A stretch of 64,000 nt of DNA from Acanthosepion esculentum (GCA_964036315.1 OZ038488.1:61944754-62008753), one strand, 5' to 3'. Shown: positions 34,195 to 44,377, counted from the stretch's first letter. Notes: generated from the sequence alone by a model not told the origin. A program made the numbers and translations.

Positions 34195-34765
34195 ATACTT
34201 TGGATATTTCATATTAAAATTTCTCGAAAAAATCCAAAGAGAAATCTGTAGTGTTATCGGGCCTGATCTGGCATCTCAGCAATAGTTTCTGTTATCACCC
34301 GGTTCACACTCCTCCACGGTCTTTTGAACAAGAATAGAGGTTTATCCCTTGTTTTCTGTTTATGACTGAGTTTCCGTTTCCTTCTGAAGTCGTCCTATTC
34401 TCAATCACTCCCAGTAGTCCACAATGATTGGAGTGAAATTTATTAAATAAAACAAAAAAGAAAAAATTCTATCGCCGTAATGTATCTTTACTTTGACTTT
34501 TCTACAAGTATTTTCATGGTACCTGTTCTGAAGAGCTTTTCTCTTTAATACCCCGATTCACAAATTTAAGCGCTCTAGTATATTGGCAGCTGGGTCTCAT
34601 CTATTTTGCTGTAGCAATTACCAGTTGTAACCGTAAGTTCTATGCTAATAGTTTCTTCAGTTCAGTTGCACTTCTTGGTTGTGGAAATTTCTTTCCGCTT
34701 CCTGCTTTTCTCTTAAAAAATCTAAATGTATTGTCAATCATCATCTTTTGTTTCTTTAAATCTTT
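34195..34765 (+). pseudogene. LINE-B C-terminal fragment
   Basis: 'KIQREICSVIGPDLASQ' near 34210-34265, then, across stops, 'RRNV', 'CNRKFYANSFFSS' near 34635-34670 and a Leu-Pro-rich block to 34765. About 34290-34350 matches two further pieces at 36130-36220 and 36350-36440 in reverse orientation. Confidence 0.7.
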
Positions 34766-35160
34766 TTTCTTTAAAGTCCTCTCTGCTCCTTTATCTCTTA
34801 CTGACTTTGCTCGAGAATAAAGTTATTCAATCTCTGACCATACAAAAAGCATTGTATAGTAAACCAGCAGTTATCAAACTTGTTTCGAGGTCTATTATCG
34901 TGACTTTATAACGGACTATAGAACAATTATTTTTCGACCATTTTGCCGTTATACTTATAGCTACTATTTATAGCAGCCTGCAGGCGATTCTATATTCAGT
35001 TGTATACGGAAATATGGAATTGGCCCCCGCTTGTTTTAAAACATGCATCCCATATCTAACATGGATTTTGATTTTACTATTTTCGTCACGGAGACCCATT
35101 AATGCCTCCAGTTGAAAAGAATAGACAGTTTGCATTAATACGCTATAGGTAGAAGCCCTG
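34766..35160. other. LINE-B flank, otherwise unrecognised
   Basis: No domain or terminus seen. Confidence 0.4.
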
Positions 35161-35500
35161 TAATTAATACTGGATTTTTTTTCATTGTATAATTAATATC
35201 TGGTTTTACATTGTGGGTATTACGGTACTCATTTAAAAAATATATATATATTAAATATGGGATCATTTTTAAGAAAACCTTTTGATATTTTTTTTATTTT
35301 ATGATTAATACTGATTTTTTTTATTTAGTAACCGATAATTAATAGCAGATATTTATGTTAATTTTCATAATTAATACCAGATTTTAGGCGATTACTCTGG
35401 AAATTATAAACCTATGATTATTACAACGTTTTTATGACCCTATAAATAATACAAGATTTAACAAAACACCCTATAATTAATAGATAATTTTACGTTGTCC
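35160..35500. repeat. Degenerate 'TAATTAATACNGATTTT' repeats
   Basis: The phrase TAATTAATA(C/T)(C/T)(A/G)GATTTTA recurs about seven times with irregular spacing (for example 35162, 35190, 35300, 35328, 35371, 35444, 35473). It also occurs singly at 12474 and 33848. It looks like a decayed minisatellite. Confidence 0.6.
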
Positions 35501-35734
35501 AGTACTGCGATACACACCGCGAAGTCTCTTGTCATATAGCTGCATTCTGTTCTATGCTACTTATATAAGAACGTAGAATATAAAACCTAAAACTTGTAAA
35601 AAGGACAATATGTTGAAGGGAAATATTAATGTATAAAATTCAGTTAGTCCTGGACATTGCGTGTTCAGTAAATCATAACAAATCTGCGATGAAACCAATG
35701 TTTCTCATCTGTAGGTTGGTTTCTCATCTATGGT
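35501..35734. other. No recognisable feature
   Basis: AT-rich spacer. Confidence 0.4.
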
Positions 35735-35806
35735 AGGCGTCCGAGTTAATTACAAAATATATTTTACTCTTGGTCATGGTAATAGCAGTGGCCACCAAAA
35801 TAGCAC
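35735..35806. repeat. Dispersed repeat (copy 1 of 2)
   Basis: 'GGTAGGCGTCCGAGTTAATT' ... 'CCACCAAAATAGC' matches 36762-36836 with four or so differences. Identity unknown. Confidence 0.85.
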
Positions 35807-35855
35807 TGTCGGACCTGGTCAGTACGTAGATGGGTAATTGTTTAGGAACAATATA

Positions 35856-36042
35856 CAGTGTAACCCGGATATAAGGGACCCGGATATAAAACCAACCCGG
35901 ATATAAGAGAGATTGTCTCTGGTCCCAAATTAGAGCCTGTGTTAATGTATATATAATAGACCAAACCCGGATATAAGATAAACCCGGATATAAGAGACTT
36001 CGTATCCGGTCCCGACAACTCTCTTATATCCGGGTTACACTG
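35856..36042. mobile_element. pogo/Tigger-like MITE (copy 3)
   Basis: 187 bp, ends CAGTGTAACCCGGATATAAG and, reversed, the same sequence, flanked by TA (35854-35855 and 36043-36044). Internal 'GGTCCCAAATTAGAGCCTGT' and 'AATGTATATATAATAGACC' are shared with copy 1. Most intact of the three. Confidence 0.94.
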
Positions 36043-36059
36043 TACTTTTAAGCAATAAC

Positions 36060-36445
36060 TTCACTGAGATGTAAAGGGCTACTGGGAGTGAAAGAGAATG
36101 AGGAGACTTTAGAAGGAATGGGAAGTCCAATCGTAAATAGAAAACAAGGGAGATACCTCTACTCCTGTTCAAAAGACCGAGGAGTATTGTGAATCGGATG
36201 ATAAGTGAACCTATCTACTTCTATTGAAGGAAAATTAAATAAATAAAATGAAAAATAAACAATAAATACATTTCAGAGTTTAGGCGGAAACGTTTGAATG
36301 ATAGAGTTTTAGATGTTACGAGGAACTGGAAACCCAATGCTGAACAAGGAACAAGGGATAAACCCCTACACCTGTTCAAAAAACTGGGAAGGAATGTGAA
36401 CCAGACGACAGGCGAACCTATCTAATGCTATAGGTAATATAAGCA
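36060..36445 (-). mobile_element. Two tandem-like pieces of LINE-B-associated sequence
   Basis: 36070-36220 and 36300-36430 both contain, in reverse, the phrase seen at 34300-34350: 'CTCCTCGGTCTTTTGAACAG', '(G/T)TATCCCTTGTT', '(T/G)GA(G/T)TTTCC'. They look like two copies of one block about 235 bp apart. Confidence 0.6.
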
Positions 36446-36761
36446 GCCCATTCCATATGTCAGACGATGCAAATCTGAATAAATAGTATAATACAAGACC
36501 AAAAGTATTGGGTCAGCTCGTGAGAAAATTGAAATTTATTTTTCTCTGAGATTGCCTAGTCGTTGGTACGTGTTCTAACTGATAAGTAAGCTTATTTATT
36601 TTATTAAAATTCGACCCTAAACTTAGAGGGTAGAAGTGGGGGTAGAAGGAAGTGAATAATATATGAATAAAGAGGATATGTTTATTGTAGTCGAGCTGTA
36701 AACAAAGGTCAACTGTATTAGCAAATTGGTCTGCGAATCGAACTTGTTAAACATAAGACTA
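36446..36761. other. No recognisable gene
   Basis: 36725-36760 contains 'GAATCGAACTTGTTAAACAT', a trace of the SINE-A head. Otherwise nothing recognisable. Confidence 0.4.
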
Positions 36762-36836
36762 TGGTAGGCGTCCGAGTTAATTATAAAATATATTTTACTC
36801 TTGGTAATGGTAATAGCAGTGTTCACCAAAATAGCT
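36762..36836. repeat. Dispersed repeat (copy 2 of 2)
   Basis: See 35735-35806; same orientation, about 1 kb downstream. Confidence 0.85.
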
Positions 36837-36839
36837 TGA

Positions 36840-37035
36840 ACTGACTACATTAGTTGACGAGGGCAAGAGGGACATGGGGAAGACAGCGAGCCCCTTACCT
36901 GATAAGTTTGTGCGAATGGATGGTTGCACGAAGAGTGAGAGGCCTGGCAAAGTGCTACAAGGAGTAGGGGTCTGGGGAGAGCCATATTCGCCCACGTACT
37001 GAAAAGCCATACCACACAGAAGAGGAAAATGGTCA
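36840..37035 (+). mobile_element. LINE-A 3' end
   Basis: 'GGGGAGAGCCATATTCGCCC' ... 'TGAAAAGCCATACCACACAG' corresponds to the LINE-A closing block (tryptophan-arginine-alanine...). The same block occurs at 44240-44280, 47080-47110, 47335-47390 and 63610-63660. Confidence 0.55.
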
Positions 37036-37049
37036 TAACATCTTGCTGA

Positions 37050-37210
37050 ATATCGCCTTACGGCAAGTACCCAGTGGCGGTTGAAATGTAGAGACCAATC
37101 ATCGTTTGGGTCAACAAGGCAAAAAGAAATGACGTTGATTCAACAAACAAGTGTCAACGATGACAAGAGAGAATGTATATCGATTTGAAATAAATCAAAT
37201 ATTTTCCCTC
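37050..37210. repeat. Dispersed duplication (copy 1 of 2)
   Basis: Matches 39088-39245: 'ATGGCGGTTGAAATGTAGAG', 'CCAATCATCGTTTGGG', 'GTCAACGATGACAAGAGAGA' and 'ATCGATTTGAAA'. About 155 bp, roughly 95 percent alike by eye, same orientation, 2.04 kb apart. Identity unknown. Confidence 0.92.
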
Positions 37211-38690
37211 CTTCCCCAAAATATCATACCATTTTGGAACCAGACCGACTTCGTGAGCAAATTAAAAACCTTCCGAACCTCATCCTGACCTGCAATCCTG
37301 AAATTTTTTATTTCCTTGTTTTCATAACTGTGATAGTTTTCGGCGATTTTTGTCGTGATTTTTTTTTTTTGTACGATCATAATTTTTAGAACTCGGAAAT
37401 AAATTTGGGAATAATCGAAATTAAATGCGAAATCCAACGAAAGTCACCCATGAAATAAAAATAATTGTTTGTATGAAAATTAAGGACCTACATACATCAA
37501 ATTTTCCTTAAATTAAGTTGCGACAGACGAATTATCGTTGAACTTTTAAAAGGAAGCTTAAATATTAATGTAATACTTAAATGCAGCGATCAATTTTGAG
37601 TTATGCTGTAGTTTATTGTTGCCTATCGCATCTAATCCTCCCTACCTGTTGCAAAGAAGGCCCAAACAAGAGCCCTCCGCAAGAGCTAGTTTAAATGCCA
37701 CCCGATAGGACGGCTTTTAAGCTAGTCATTAATAAATTCAGAGTCGAAGCTTTCAGCGTTGATAATCGAGGCTTTTTACAAGCTGATACATTTTACAAAA
37801 TGATCGTTCAATGTTTATATTAAATTTGGAAGTAGATGGGAGATGTGGACCGTCCACGGACAAAAAACAAAATCGGCAATATAAGTTTGAATTGCGAAAT
37901 AGGCCTTTCCTGCTTATAATTTTTTTTAGACACAATGAATCCATTTAATATCACGCCTTATTCTATCGCGACCACTTGGCAAAATATTTCTGACAACATA
38001 CCACAGAAAGAAAAAGAGGATGTGTGTGCTCATTAGAAAATAACCACAACATAACAACAGCCGAATCGATAATCGCTTCAATAAACATTTGTGAAGTACC
38101 ACGTAATTGTAAAATATTTTTATTCTCTCTCGTTTTTCCTTTCATTATTCTATCTATCTTACTACCTACCGTATATATAAGGTGACCTATAGATAAGACG
38201 CGATGTGAAATCAAGATAAATATTCATGATTTTATCGGATATCCGTAGTTTAAGACGACCGACTGGGACCCATATGATAAAACTCTCAATGACGATGTTT
38301 ATGATGAGCTCTTTGCATCAGATGTTGATGAACATAGTAATTTTGAATGGTTTTAATTGTGTATGTGGGTACCGTACTTTTAATTCTTTAATGAGAGATA
38401 AAGATTTTATGGTATCTTATATATTTTTTGGCTTAACACCGAAAAAATGTATAATGTATGTTATGAAAAAACAATGTTTACATGTTATGCTAAATGTTGT
38501 TGTTATTTAATACCACAATGATGATGAATTTTAATTAGAAATAGAGATTGTATGTTATCCAAGATGTTATTTAACGTTACTATGAGAAATAATGATTGGT
38601 GTGAACGCGCCCATAGCTCCGTAAATCAAGAATGAAAGATTACTTGTTAGCTGTGCGTGTTGCTCAGCGGAATGTTTGCAAATAGTTGTG
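37211..38690. other. No recognisable gene
   Basis: Minus frames 37195-37437, 37753-37944 and 37963-38214 and plus frame 38226-38510 show no domain. No repeat termini recognised. Confidence 0.5.
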
Positions 38691-38694
38691 TAAA

Positions 38695-38850
38695 CGTCTC
38701 TTGAATAGCGATTTTCCAAGCGTAGCTTAGATGTGGCACAAGGCCGGAAGTAGGAAGCACCCACTGAGGATCGAACTCACTACTCAGTCGTAATTGTTCT
38801 AGCGAGACAAGCTTGCTAACCATTACACCGCCTCGAGGTGCCCAAACGTC
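38695..38850 (-). mobile_element. SINE-A, best-preserved copy
   Basis: On the minus strand: 'GGTGTAATGGTTAGCAAGCT' (A-box region), 'GAGTTCGATCCTCAG' (B box, close to GGTTCGANTCC), then 'GGCCTTGTGCCACATCTAAG' and 'CGCTTGGAAAATC' as the tail. About 150 bp. The internal Pol III promoter is readable, the sign of a tRNA-derived SINE. The tail phrase is shared with the GC-rich insert at 40264-40485. Confidence 0.85.
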
Positions 38851-39087
38851 TCTTGAATATGGTATTTTAATGTAAAATCAAGAAGTAAAAGTAATTTTAT
38901 TACATTTATAACTGTAATACAGCATTATAATGGGAATTGGTTCAAGTGGAAATATTTACATCGGTAGTTACCATACAAGGGCATTTGTTAGCCTACCGCG
39001 ATCCCTAGCGCAAGTATACTAGCCTACTTACCAGTGCCGATACACTACAGGATTAGAAGAAGACAGTCATATGAGTTTGATAACCGT
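38851..39087. other. Unrecognised
   Basis: Contains 'GCCTACTTACCAGTGCCGAT' + 'ACACTACAGGATTA' (39022-39055), repeated at 39316-39350. Confidence 0.4.
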
Positions 39088-39245
39088 CGCCTTCCGGCAA
39101 ATATCCAATGGCGGTTGAAATGTAGAGACCAATCATCGTTTGGGGCGACAAGACAAATAGAAATAACGTTGATTCAACAAACAAGTGTCAACGATGACAA
39201 GAGAGAATGTATATCGATTTGAAACAAATCAAATATTTTTCCCTT
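39088..39245. repeat. Dispersed duplication (copy 2 of 2)
   Basis: See 37050-37210. Confidence 0.92.
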
Positions 39246-39294
39246 CTTTGCAATTATGCTGTTAATTTTGGCGCGCATCCCTTGTTACTTCGCG

Positions 39295-39330
39295 AACTGG
39301 TAAGTAGCTATACTAGGCTACTTACCAGTT
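39295..39330. repeat. Perfect 13-bp inverted repeat
   Basis: AACTGGTAAGTAG and CTACTTACCAGTT flank a 10-base spacer. The right arm plus 'CTATACACTACAGGATT' repeats the sequence near 39022. Function unknown. Confidence 0.9.
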
Positions 39331-40116
39331 CCTATACACTACAGGATTTAAGGTAAGTTTTTTATTTTATTTTGGGGGTTAATTTTTTAGATTTAAAGGT
39401 CGTCTTATACATGGAACTACACGGCATCTATCTATCTAGTTAGCTAGCTAACTATAGTTTTTTTTTTCAATTATCTATTGAATATTTCTTTATTGAATAT
39501 CTTTTTATGGTTCTTGGAATGACATCCATTCTTCATGAATTGTGTGTAAATGTTTTGTTCTCTTTGAATATTTTTCTATGTTACGTCGGTGGGAAAATGG
39601 CTGAAACTGAGATGCCATGTCAAAACCTATGACATGACAGATTCTTCTTTTCCGTTACTATAAAGAACATAAAAACCTTTTTCTACCTTGCAAGATGCGA
39701 AAACAGTTGTTATAATACTAAGTTGCGGGGTGGGAGAGGAAGGCTTCTATACGTTTTGTAGGCGTATGTCTATATCAGGGGTTCTCGATTTTTCTTTCAT
39801 CCTATTGTCCACGTTTCGCTATTTTTCTAGGTAATCGCCCATGCCCATTTGTAAAAATAAAAATTGCAATATTTTACATCCATTCATTTTTAATATGATC
39901 CTTGTGGTTAATGCTTTGCTGGTAGACATTTTTGGTTTGAAATTTGTAAGTTTTAGTCTTTTGTCTCCTCGAGTACATTTATCAATTTTATTTCTTTCAT
40001 CAAGATTAGTCCACATCTTCAGATACAACTCTTTCGCTGTATTTGACAGCCATAATTCTGCTATTCCGCCGCTCTCAATTGTGTTTCAATTCAATAAGTT
40101 CTTCCTGCATATTTTC

Positions 40117-40577
40117 TGTTGTAACCTGGGGAAGATTACTGAATAGAATAATCAAACGAAGGTTGGTAATGAACGATAATACTTAGGACACGAACAACAC
40201 ATATAAGATTCGCCAGCGGCGCGTAGAAGTAAGTCCAGTGAATTCCACAATGAATCTCCAACTGCAGGATATCTACTGACCGCCCCATGAGTTCAGATGT
40301 GGCACAAAGCCGAATTTAATGTGGGGTATCCGAGCCCGTATGCTCGGCCAAATATTCCCCGTAGACCCCGTATAAGACGGGGTCGGGTAGCTGTTTCCCG
40401 AGACGACAATCTGCTCTTCGACATAGCCTCGTTTGGGGATCCTCTCTGCCCGTAGGTAGAGAGTTTGACCTGCACAGCTATAGACGAATCTCCAACTCTA
40501 GACCAACATACAGTATTTACTACTGTATTTACTTGAATGGGGATAAACCAATTATCGTCAGTAGGTATGCTACAACA
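40117..40577 (+). mobile_element. Solo LTR, family 'TGTTGTA' (copy 2), with target duplication
   Basis: Opens TGTTGTAACC (40117) and closes GCTACAACA (40577). TTTTC lies immediately outside each end (40112-40116 and 40578-40582), a 5-bp target duplication as made by LTR-element integrase. It interrupts the hAT relic and is itself interrupted at 40264-40485. Net LTR length about 227 bp, comparable to 245 bp in copy 1. Confidence 0.9.
40264..40485 (-). mobile_element. GC-rich SINE-like insert with 12-bp target duplication
   Basis: 222 bp inserted in the solo LTR, flanked by GAATCTCCAACT on both sides (40252-40263, 40486-40497). Unusually GC-rich for the window, with hairpins CGAGCCCGTATGCTCG and CCCCGTATAAGACGGGG. 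On the minus strand it ends 'TTCGGCTTTGTGCCACATCT', the SINE-A tail, but its head is unrelated to the SINE-A tRNA head. The 61-codon-scale minus frame 40293-40475 is probably not coding. Head origin unknown. Confidence 0.8.
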
Positions 40578-40980
40578 TTTTCACTGAAAACTTCTGTCAC
40601 AACCGAAGGTATCCATCATCCGCGGACGGACCTCTAACGAAAATAAATCTGAAAATTGGCTACATAGTTCTTCTTTCAATTACACTAAATATTCTGCGTA
40701 CTTTTTACTAGTTTGTTCTGAAGGCTGTTCACTTACTTCTGTAAACTCGGACATGTTATTGAAATTCTTCTTCGGTATATTAACTCGAAATAAGTCTAAT
40801 TTTTCAGAAAGGGCTTTCAGAACCCGTTTGCAATCTAGCAATATGTCTGATTTACCTTGAATCTGGAGTAAAACTTCATTGGGCCTTCGAAAAATCCACG
40901 CTAAAAAGTACATGTCACATTTCTGATGTCTGATTTCCTCTGCCAAATCTTTCTCACCTATATTCTCCAAGATTTTAACT

Positions 40981-41271
40981 ATAAAACACTTGATCTAATT
41001 ATTAATATTCTCACTGTGATTATACCAACATAAAAATTGGGCATCATCCACTTCTCACGATTACTGTTCAAAAACTGCACTGCAATACGCAAGTCAGTGA
41101 GTGATAGCAGACGACACTTGCTACTAGAGACTGAACGAAATCTTTCAAAACCATTAGTTCAGTTGAAACATTTAGAACTGTAAGTGTTTTACAAGTAAGT
41201 ATTCCGGCCGGACGAAGTATGATGTGCTATAATTAAAAAAATAATTTATTTCGTCCTTAAACTTTTAAGAT
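40981..41271. other. No recognisable feature
   Basis: Possibly further degraded hAT sequence; no motif seen. Confidence 0.35.
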
Positions 41272-41387
41272 TTCCGAAATTAAGTCTTTAACTCTTTAAG
41301 ACTTTCTAATCCTTAAGACTTAATTTCGGAAGCATAAATTTAGAAACATTTATTAAAACATAAATTCGTAATTCTTATTTACGAATG
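41272..41387. repeat. Perfect 17-bp inverted repeat plus smaller palindrome
   Basis: TTCCGAAATTAAGTCTT (41272-41288) and AAGACTTAATTTCGGAA (41315-41331) are exact reverse complements. A second palindrome, ATTCGTAA/TTACGAAT, lies near 41365-41387. Could be a small foldback element. Confidence 0.88.
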
Positions 41388-41581
41388 TTTCCACTTACTA
41401 CGAAAGAAAAGAACCTGTTTGTCAAAACTTTTGCCTCCACATAGAAACAATCGCCCCCACTGAGAATGTCTGACCTATCAGCCAGTTATGTGCCACGCGT
41501 GATACACGCTTAGGCGATCATGTAACTTTCGATACATGACTGATGAGGCTATTTTTTCCCCCCGCAGTAGGTTGCTATTTC

Positions 41582-41768
41582 TTTCTGCGGTAGACCAGAT
41601 GCCATCCAAAGCTATAGAACTCGGTCTTTCTATAGATAGTGGAAAAAGAAGAGGATTCATACCTTTCCCAGGGGTATTAACACGTAAGTGAATGTAATGG
41701 ATTCGACTGGAATTCGATTCTCCGATTCTTCAATCCGAACCGCTATCCATTACTCCACCGTGCATTTA
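41582..41768 (-). mobile_element. SINE-B copy
   Basis: Reverse-oriented body ('CCAAAGCTATAGAACTCGG', 'GATTCATACCTTTCCCAGG', 'AATGGATTCGACTGGAATTC') and a readable tRNA-like head on the minus strand ending 'CACGGTGGAGTAATGGATAG'. Confidence 0.85.
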
Positions 41769-41831
41769 TAGTTATTGTTACAAGGACATAGTCAAAAACA
41801 TCTAATGTAGATAATTTGTTTATTTGTTTAC

Positions 41832-42530
41832 GATATTGAGAAAGAGGATGATTTTCGTTAGAAATAAACAATTTAAACAAATACTAAAATGTTATGCATT
41901 ATCAATCCTCTTCTATGGTAGTGAATGTAGCACAATCTCCCCACAGATGAAGAAGAGACTTGAGGCAGCAGAAACGTGATTCGACAGAGGGATGATGGGA
42001 ATATGATGGACAGAACGAATCTCCAACTCTAGACCAACATACAGTATTTACCACTGTATTTACTTGAATGGGGATAAACTAGTTATCGTCAGTAGGTATG
42101 CTACAACATTTTCACTGAAAACTTCTGTCACAACCGAAGGGATCCATCATCCGCGGACGGACCTCTAACGAAAATAAATCTGAAAATCGGCTACATAGTT
42201 CTTTCAATTACACTAAATATTCTGCGTACATTTTACTAGTTTGTTCTGAAGGATGTTCACTTACTTCTGTAAACTCGGACATGTTATTGAAGTGAAGTAA
42301 ATGGAAACACAAGTACATTTATACATATAACATCCGGGACACATAAAGACGAAAGAGTGTCGTTTGAGAATCTGACACTCACAAAGCATATTGAAGAGTA
42401 ACAGAGTGAACCAGTAAATTGTCTACCTAATGAGCGTTTGTAAATGGAGGGAAGAACAGATATTAGTTCGATTGATTTATTGATTGAGCGATCAGTTTTT
42501 TTACGGTTAATCAAATTTTTCTTGGTCATT
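41832..42530 (+). pseudogene. LINE-A C-terminal region split by a duplicated segment
   Basis: 41840-42014 encodes 'LCIINPLLW' type remnants of the block 'Leu-Tyr-Gly-Ser-Glu-Cys' then 'RRLEAAET' (41950-41980) and 'GMMGI'. The copy resumes at 42292 ('AAATGGAAACACAAG') through the following block to about 42500. The gap 42015-42291 is foreign. Both halves together form one LINE-A 3' region. Confidence 0.72.
42015..42291 (+). repeat. Segmental duplication of 40483-40763 inserted in LINE-A
   Basis: Near-identical to 40483-40763: from 'ACGAATCTCCAACTCTAGAC' through 'ATGTTATTGAA', with about a dozen differences including loss of three bases in 'TTCTTCTTTC'. It carries the right half of the split solo LTR plus the adjoining hAT fragment, so it was copied after the GC-rich insert and LTR events. 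Confidence 0.95.
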
Positions 42531-42594
42531 TAAAGCCGTATTGTAAGAATATTACTTTTATATGTGAGTGAATTTTGGAAATAATAATGATTTT

Positions 42595-42765
42595 TAGCTA
42601 TGACATACTATTTAGCCCATAGCTGGAAGGAGAAGAGGTGTAGATAAGCCTTTTCCAAGGTTATTTGTAGGTATGTGAATGTAACCAACCCGGCTGGAAT
42701 GAGAAATCGAAGAGTCGAGTTCGAATTTCCAGCGTTTATCTATTTAACGACCCTCACATCCAAAT
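42595..42765 (-). mobile_element. SINE-B body of composite copy 2
   Basis: Reverse of SINE-B: 'TTTAGCCCATAGCTGGAAGG', 'AGCCTTTTCCAAGG' and 'CCCGGCTGGAATGAG'. On the minus strand it follows directly from the 5S-like head at 42766-42879 through 'TTTGGATGTGAGGGTCGTTA', matching 'CTTGGATGTGCGGATGGTGC' at 16110-16130. Confidence 0.8.
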
Positions 42766-42879
42766 ATACAGCCCCGATATTCCCCAAAGGACGCCCATGT
42801 AGATATTGACCTGTTGCTTAACTTCGGTTATCCGAAGAAAACCGGTGTTACAACATGATATGGCGGTAAGGCCATAGAC
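42766..42879 (-). pseudogene. 5S rRNA-derived head of a composite SINE (copy 2)
   Basis: Minus strand reads GTCTATGGC(extra CTTACC)'GCCATATCATGTTG', 'AACACCGGTTTTCTTCGGAT', 'ACCGAAGTTAAGCAAC', then 'GGGGAATATCGGGGCTGTA', i.e. the 5S rRNA order with a longer 3' arm than copy 1. A six-base insertion near the start and changes in the A-box to C-box interval show decay. It joins a SINE-B body. Confidence 0.82.
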
Positions 42880-42904
42880 TGGAAAATGTATCTATAATAG
42901 AGGA

Positions 42905-43115
42905 GCCACGGTGGAGTAATGTTTGAGATATCGGATCGGGTTGAGGAATCGGCGAGCTGAGTTCGAATTTCAGTCGGATCCATTAAATTCACTTACGTGC
43001 TAATACCCTTGGAAAAGGTATGAATCCTCTTCTTCCTCCCAGCTATGCATAGGTATCAGGACAAACTGGGATCTGTAGCCTTGGTTGGCAACAGGTCTAG
43101 GAGAAAGTAACTTTG
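42905..43115 (+). mobile_element. SINE-B copy with readable Pol III promoter
   Basis: 'CACGGTGGAGTAATG' head, 'GAGTTCGAATTTCAG' (B box close to GGTTCGANTCC), 'CTAATACCCTTGGAAAAGG', 'CCTCCCAGCTATGCATAGG' and the 3' part 'GGCAACAGGTCTAGGAGA'. The most complete SINE-B without a 5S head. It sits 25 bp from the 5S-headed copy, divergent. Confidence 0.87.
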
Positions 43116-43119
43116 AATT

Positions 43120-43300
43120 CAAAACTATGTATATAGCCCTGGCATAGCACATACTATACAGCTAAAGAAAGGATCGTTCGCATTAGTTTGAGGATCCCTA
43201 CTACGGTCGACCTGAATGGATTGGTCAAACGATAACCTTACTTAGTGCTACAAATCAGCTGTGGAAAGCCATGATCACCAACAAATTTCAAGAAATCCTG
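43120..43300 (+). mobile_element. LINE-A 3' end fragment
   Basis: Near 43220-43290 the frame reads 'TLLSATNQLWKAMITN', the LINE-A closing block. It is followed at once by an upstream portion of another LINE-A copy. Confidence 0.55.
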
Positions 43301-43349
43301 CAGTAGAAGCTGTATTTATTGTCCACGTATACCATGATAAATGGGTTTA

Positions 43350-44282
43350 ACTGCTAGGTAATCTAGACATTTTTGGGAAGGATATTATAATAAACCAGAA
43401 CTTGTATTGGCATCAAACCGGCTGCATACGGACAGGAAAGAAATTCAATAAATATGCAAAAATTTAAAGGGGTTGTAAGACATGGATGTGTCTTCTCGCT
43501 GGACTTATTCAACCTGTACAGTCAGGTGATTCTGAGAGAATTAGAAGACATACCAGGATTCATTAATGGCGACCGCAGTATTAAAAATATAATATATTCA
43601 GATTACAGCGTTGATAGCAGAAAAGAAAGGAAAACACAAGAACTCCTAGGTTACGAAAAGAAAGGACTAAACATCAATTGCAAGAAGAAAGAATACGTGG
43701 TTGTTAGCAAAACAAGTAATACAATATAATTATCAGGGAAGTGTTTTAACAAAGAAGAAAAAATGCACACTGAAATCTGGAGGCGTATTGGAATAGCAAA
43801 AGTTGCCTTCCAGAATCTAACTAAAGAATTAAGAAGCCGGAAGATTTCGTTAGAAACAAAGAAAATAGTTCAGAAATGTTACATTATATCAATCCTCTAT
43901 ACGTCAATAGATGCTGGAAAATCTTCTGACATGTAAAGAAGAAACTTGAACTGATAGAAATGTGGTTCTAGAGAAGGATGCTGAGAATGCAAGAGCACAC
44001 GAGCAACGACGATGTTTTATAGAAAATGTCTAACAAAAGAATACTTATAGATAATAACCAGAAGAGATAAATGAAGGAAAAAATGCTTTGAAAATTTGAT
44101 ACTCACAAAGCAGCCTGAATGTAAACGGGACAAAGTTAAATAACTATAACTTATCCTAGTGAGCTTGAGTAAACGGATGGCTGAATAATATTCAGGAGAG
44201 ATGAAAAAAAAATTATTAAGCGCTTGAAAGGACAGGAAATTGTGGCGAACCATGATCGCCAACGTTCTGAAAGGATATGACA
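43350..44282 (+). pseudogene. LINE-A reverse transcriptase to 3' end (longest copy)
   Basis: 43454-43729 encodes RT motifs 'GVVRHGCVFSLDLFNLYSQV' and 'NIIYSDYSVD'; the family has Tyr-Ala-Asp-Asp at the last, so the catalytic Asp pair is gone. Past a stop come 'IGIAKVAFQNLTKELRSRKI' type sequence (43790-43860), the LYGSEC-equivalent (43890-43920) and the closing block to 44282, ending in a GAA microsatellite tail. About 930 bp, 5' truncated. Confidence 0.85.
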
Positions 44283-44377
44283 AGAAGAAGAAGAAGAAGA
44301 AGAAGAAGAAGAAGAAGAAGAAGAAGAAGAAGAAGAAGAAGAAGAAGAAGAAGAAGAAGAAGAAGGAGGAGAAGAAG

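Larger units (their letters stand above)
39776..40980 (-). pseudogene. hAT transposase relic with 3' terminus, split by an LTR
   Basis: Left edge 'CAGGGGTTCTCGA' is a hAT end. The minus strand holds, from the right, 'YFLAWIFRRPNEVLLQIQGK' (40900-40860 region; hAT middle domain) and 'KEELCSQFSDLFSLEV' near 40640, and, beyond the LTR, 'MQEELIEL' near 40105 and 'CTRGDKRLKLTNFKPKM' near 39950, part of the C-terminal dimerisation domain. The insertion at 40117-40577 and frameshifts kill it. It resembles host-domesticated ZBED/SCAND3-type hAT proteins, but nothing suggests domestication here. Confidence 0.75.

Noticed and set aside
38226..38510. 94-codon Met-rich frame
   Set aside because: Met codons come from ATG-rich AT sequence; no domain.
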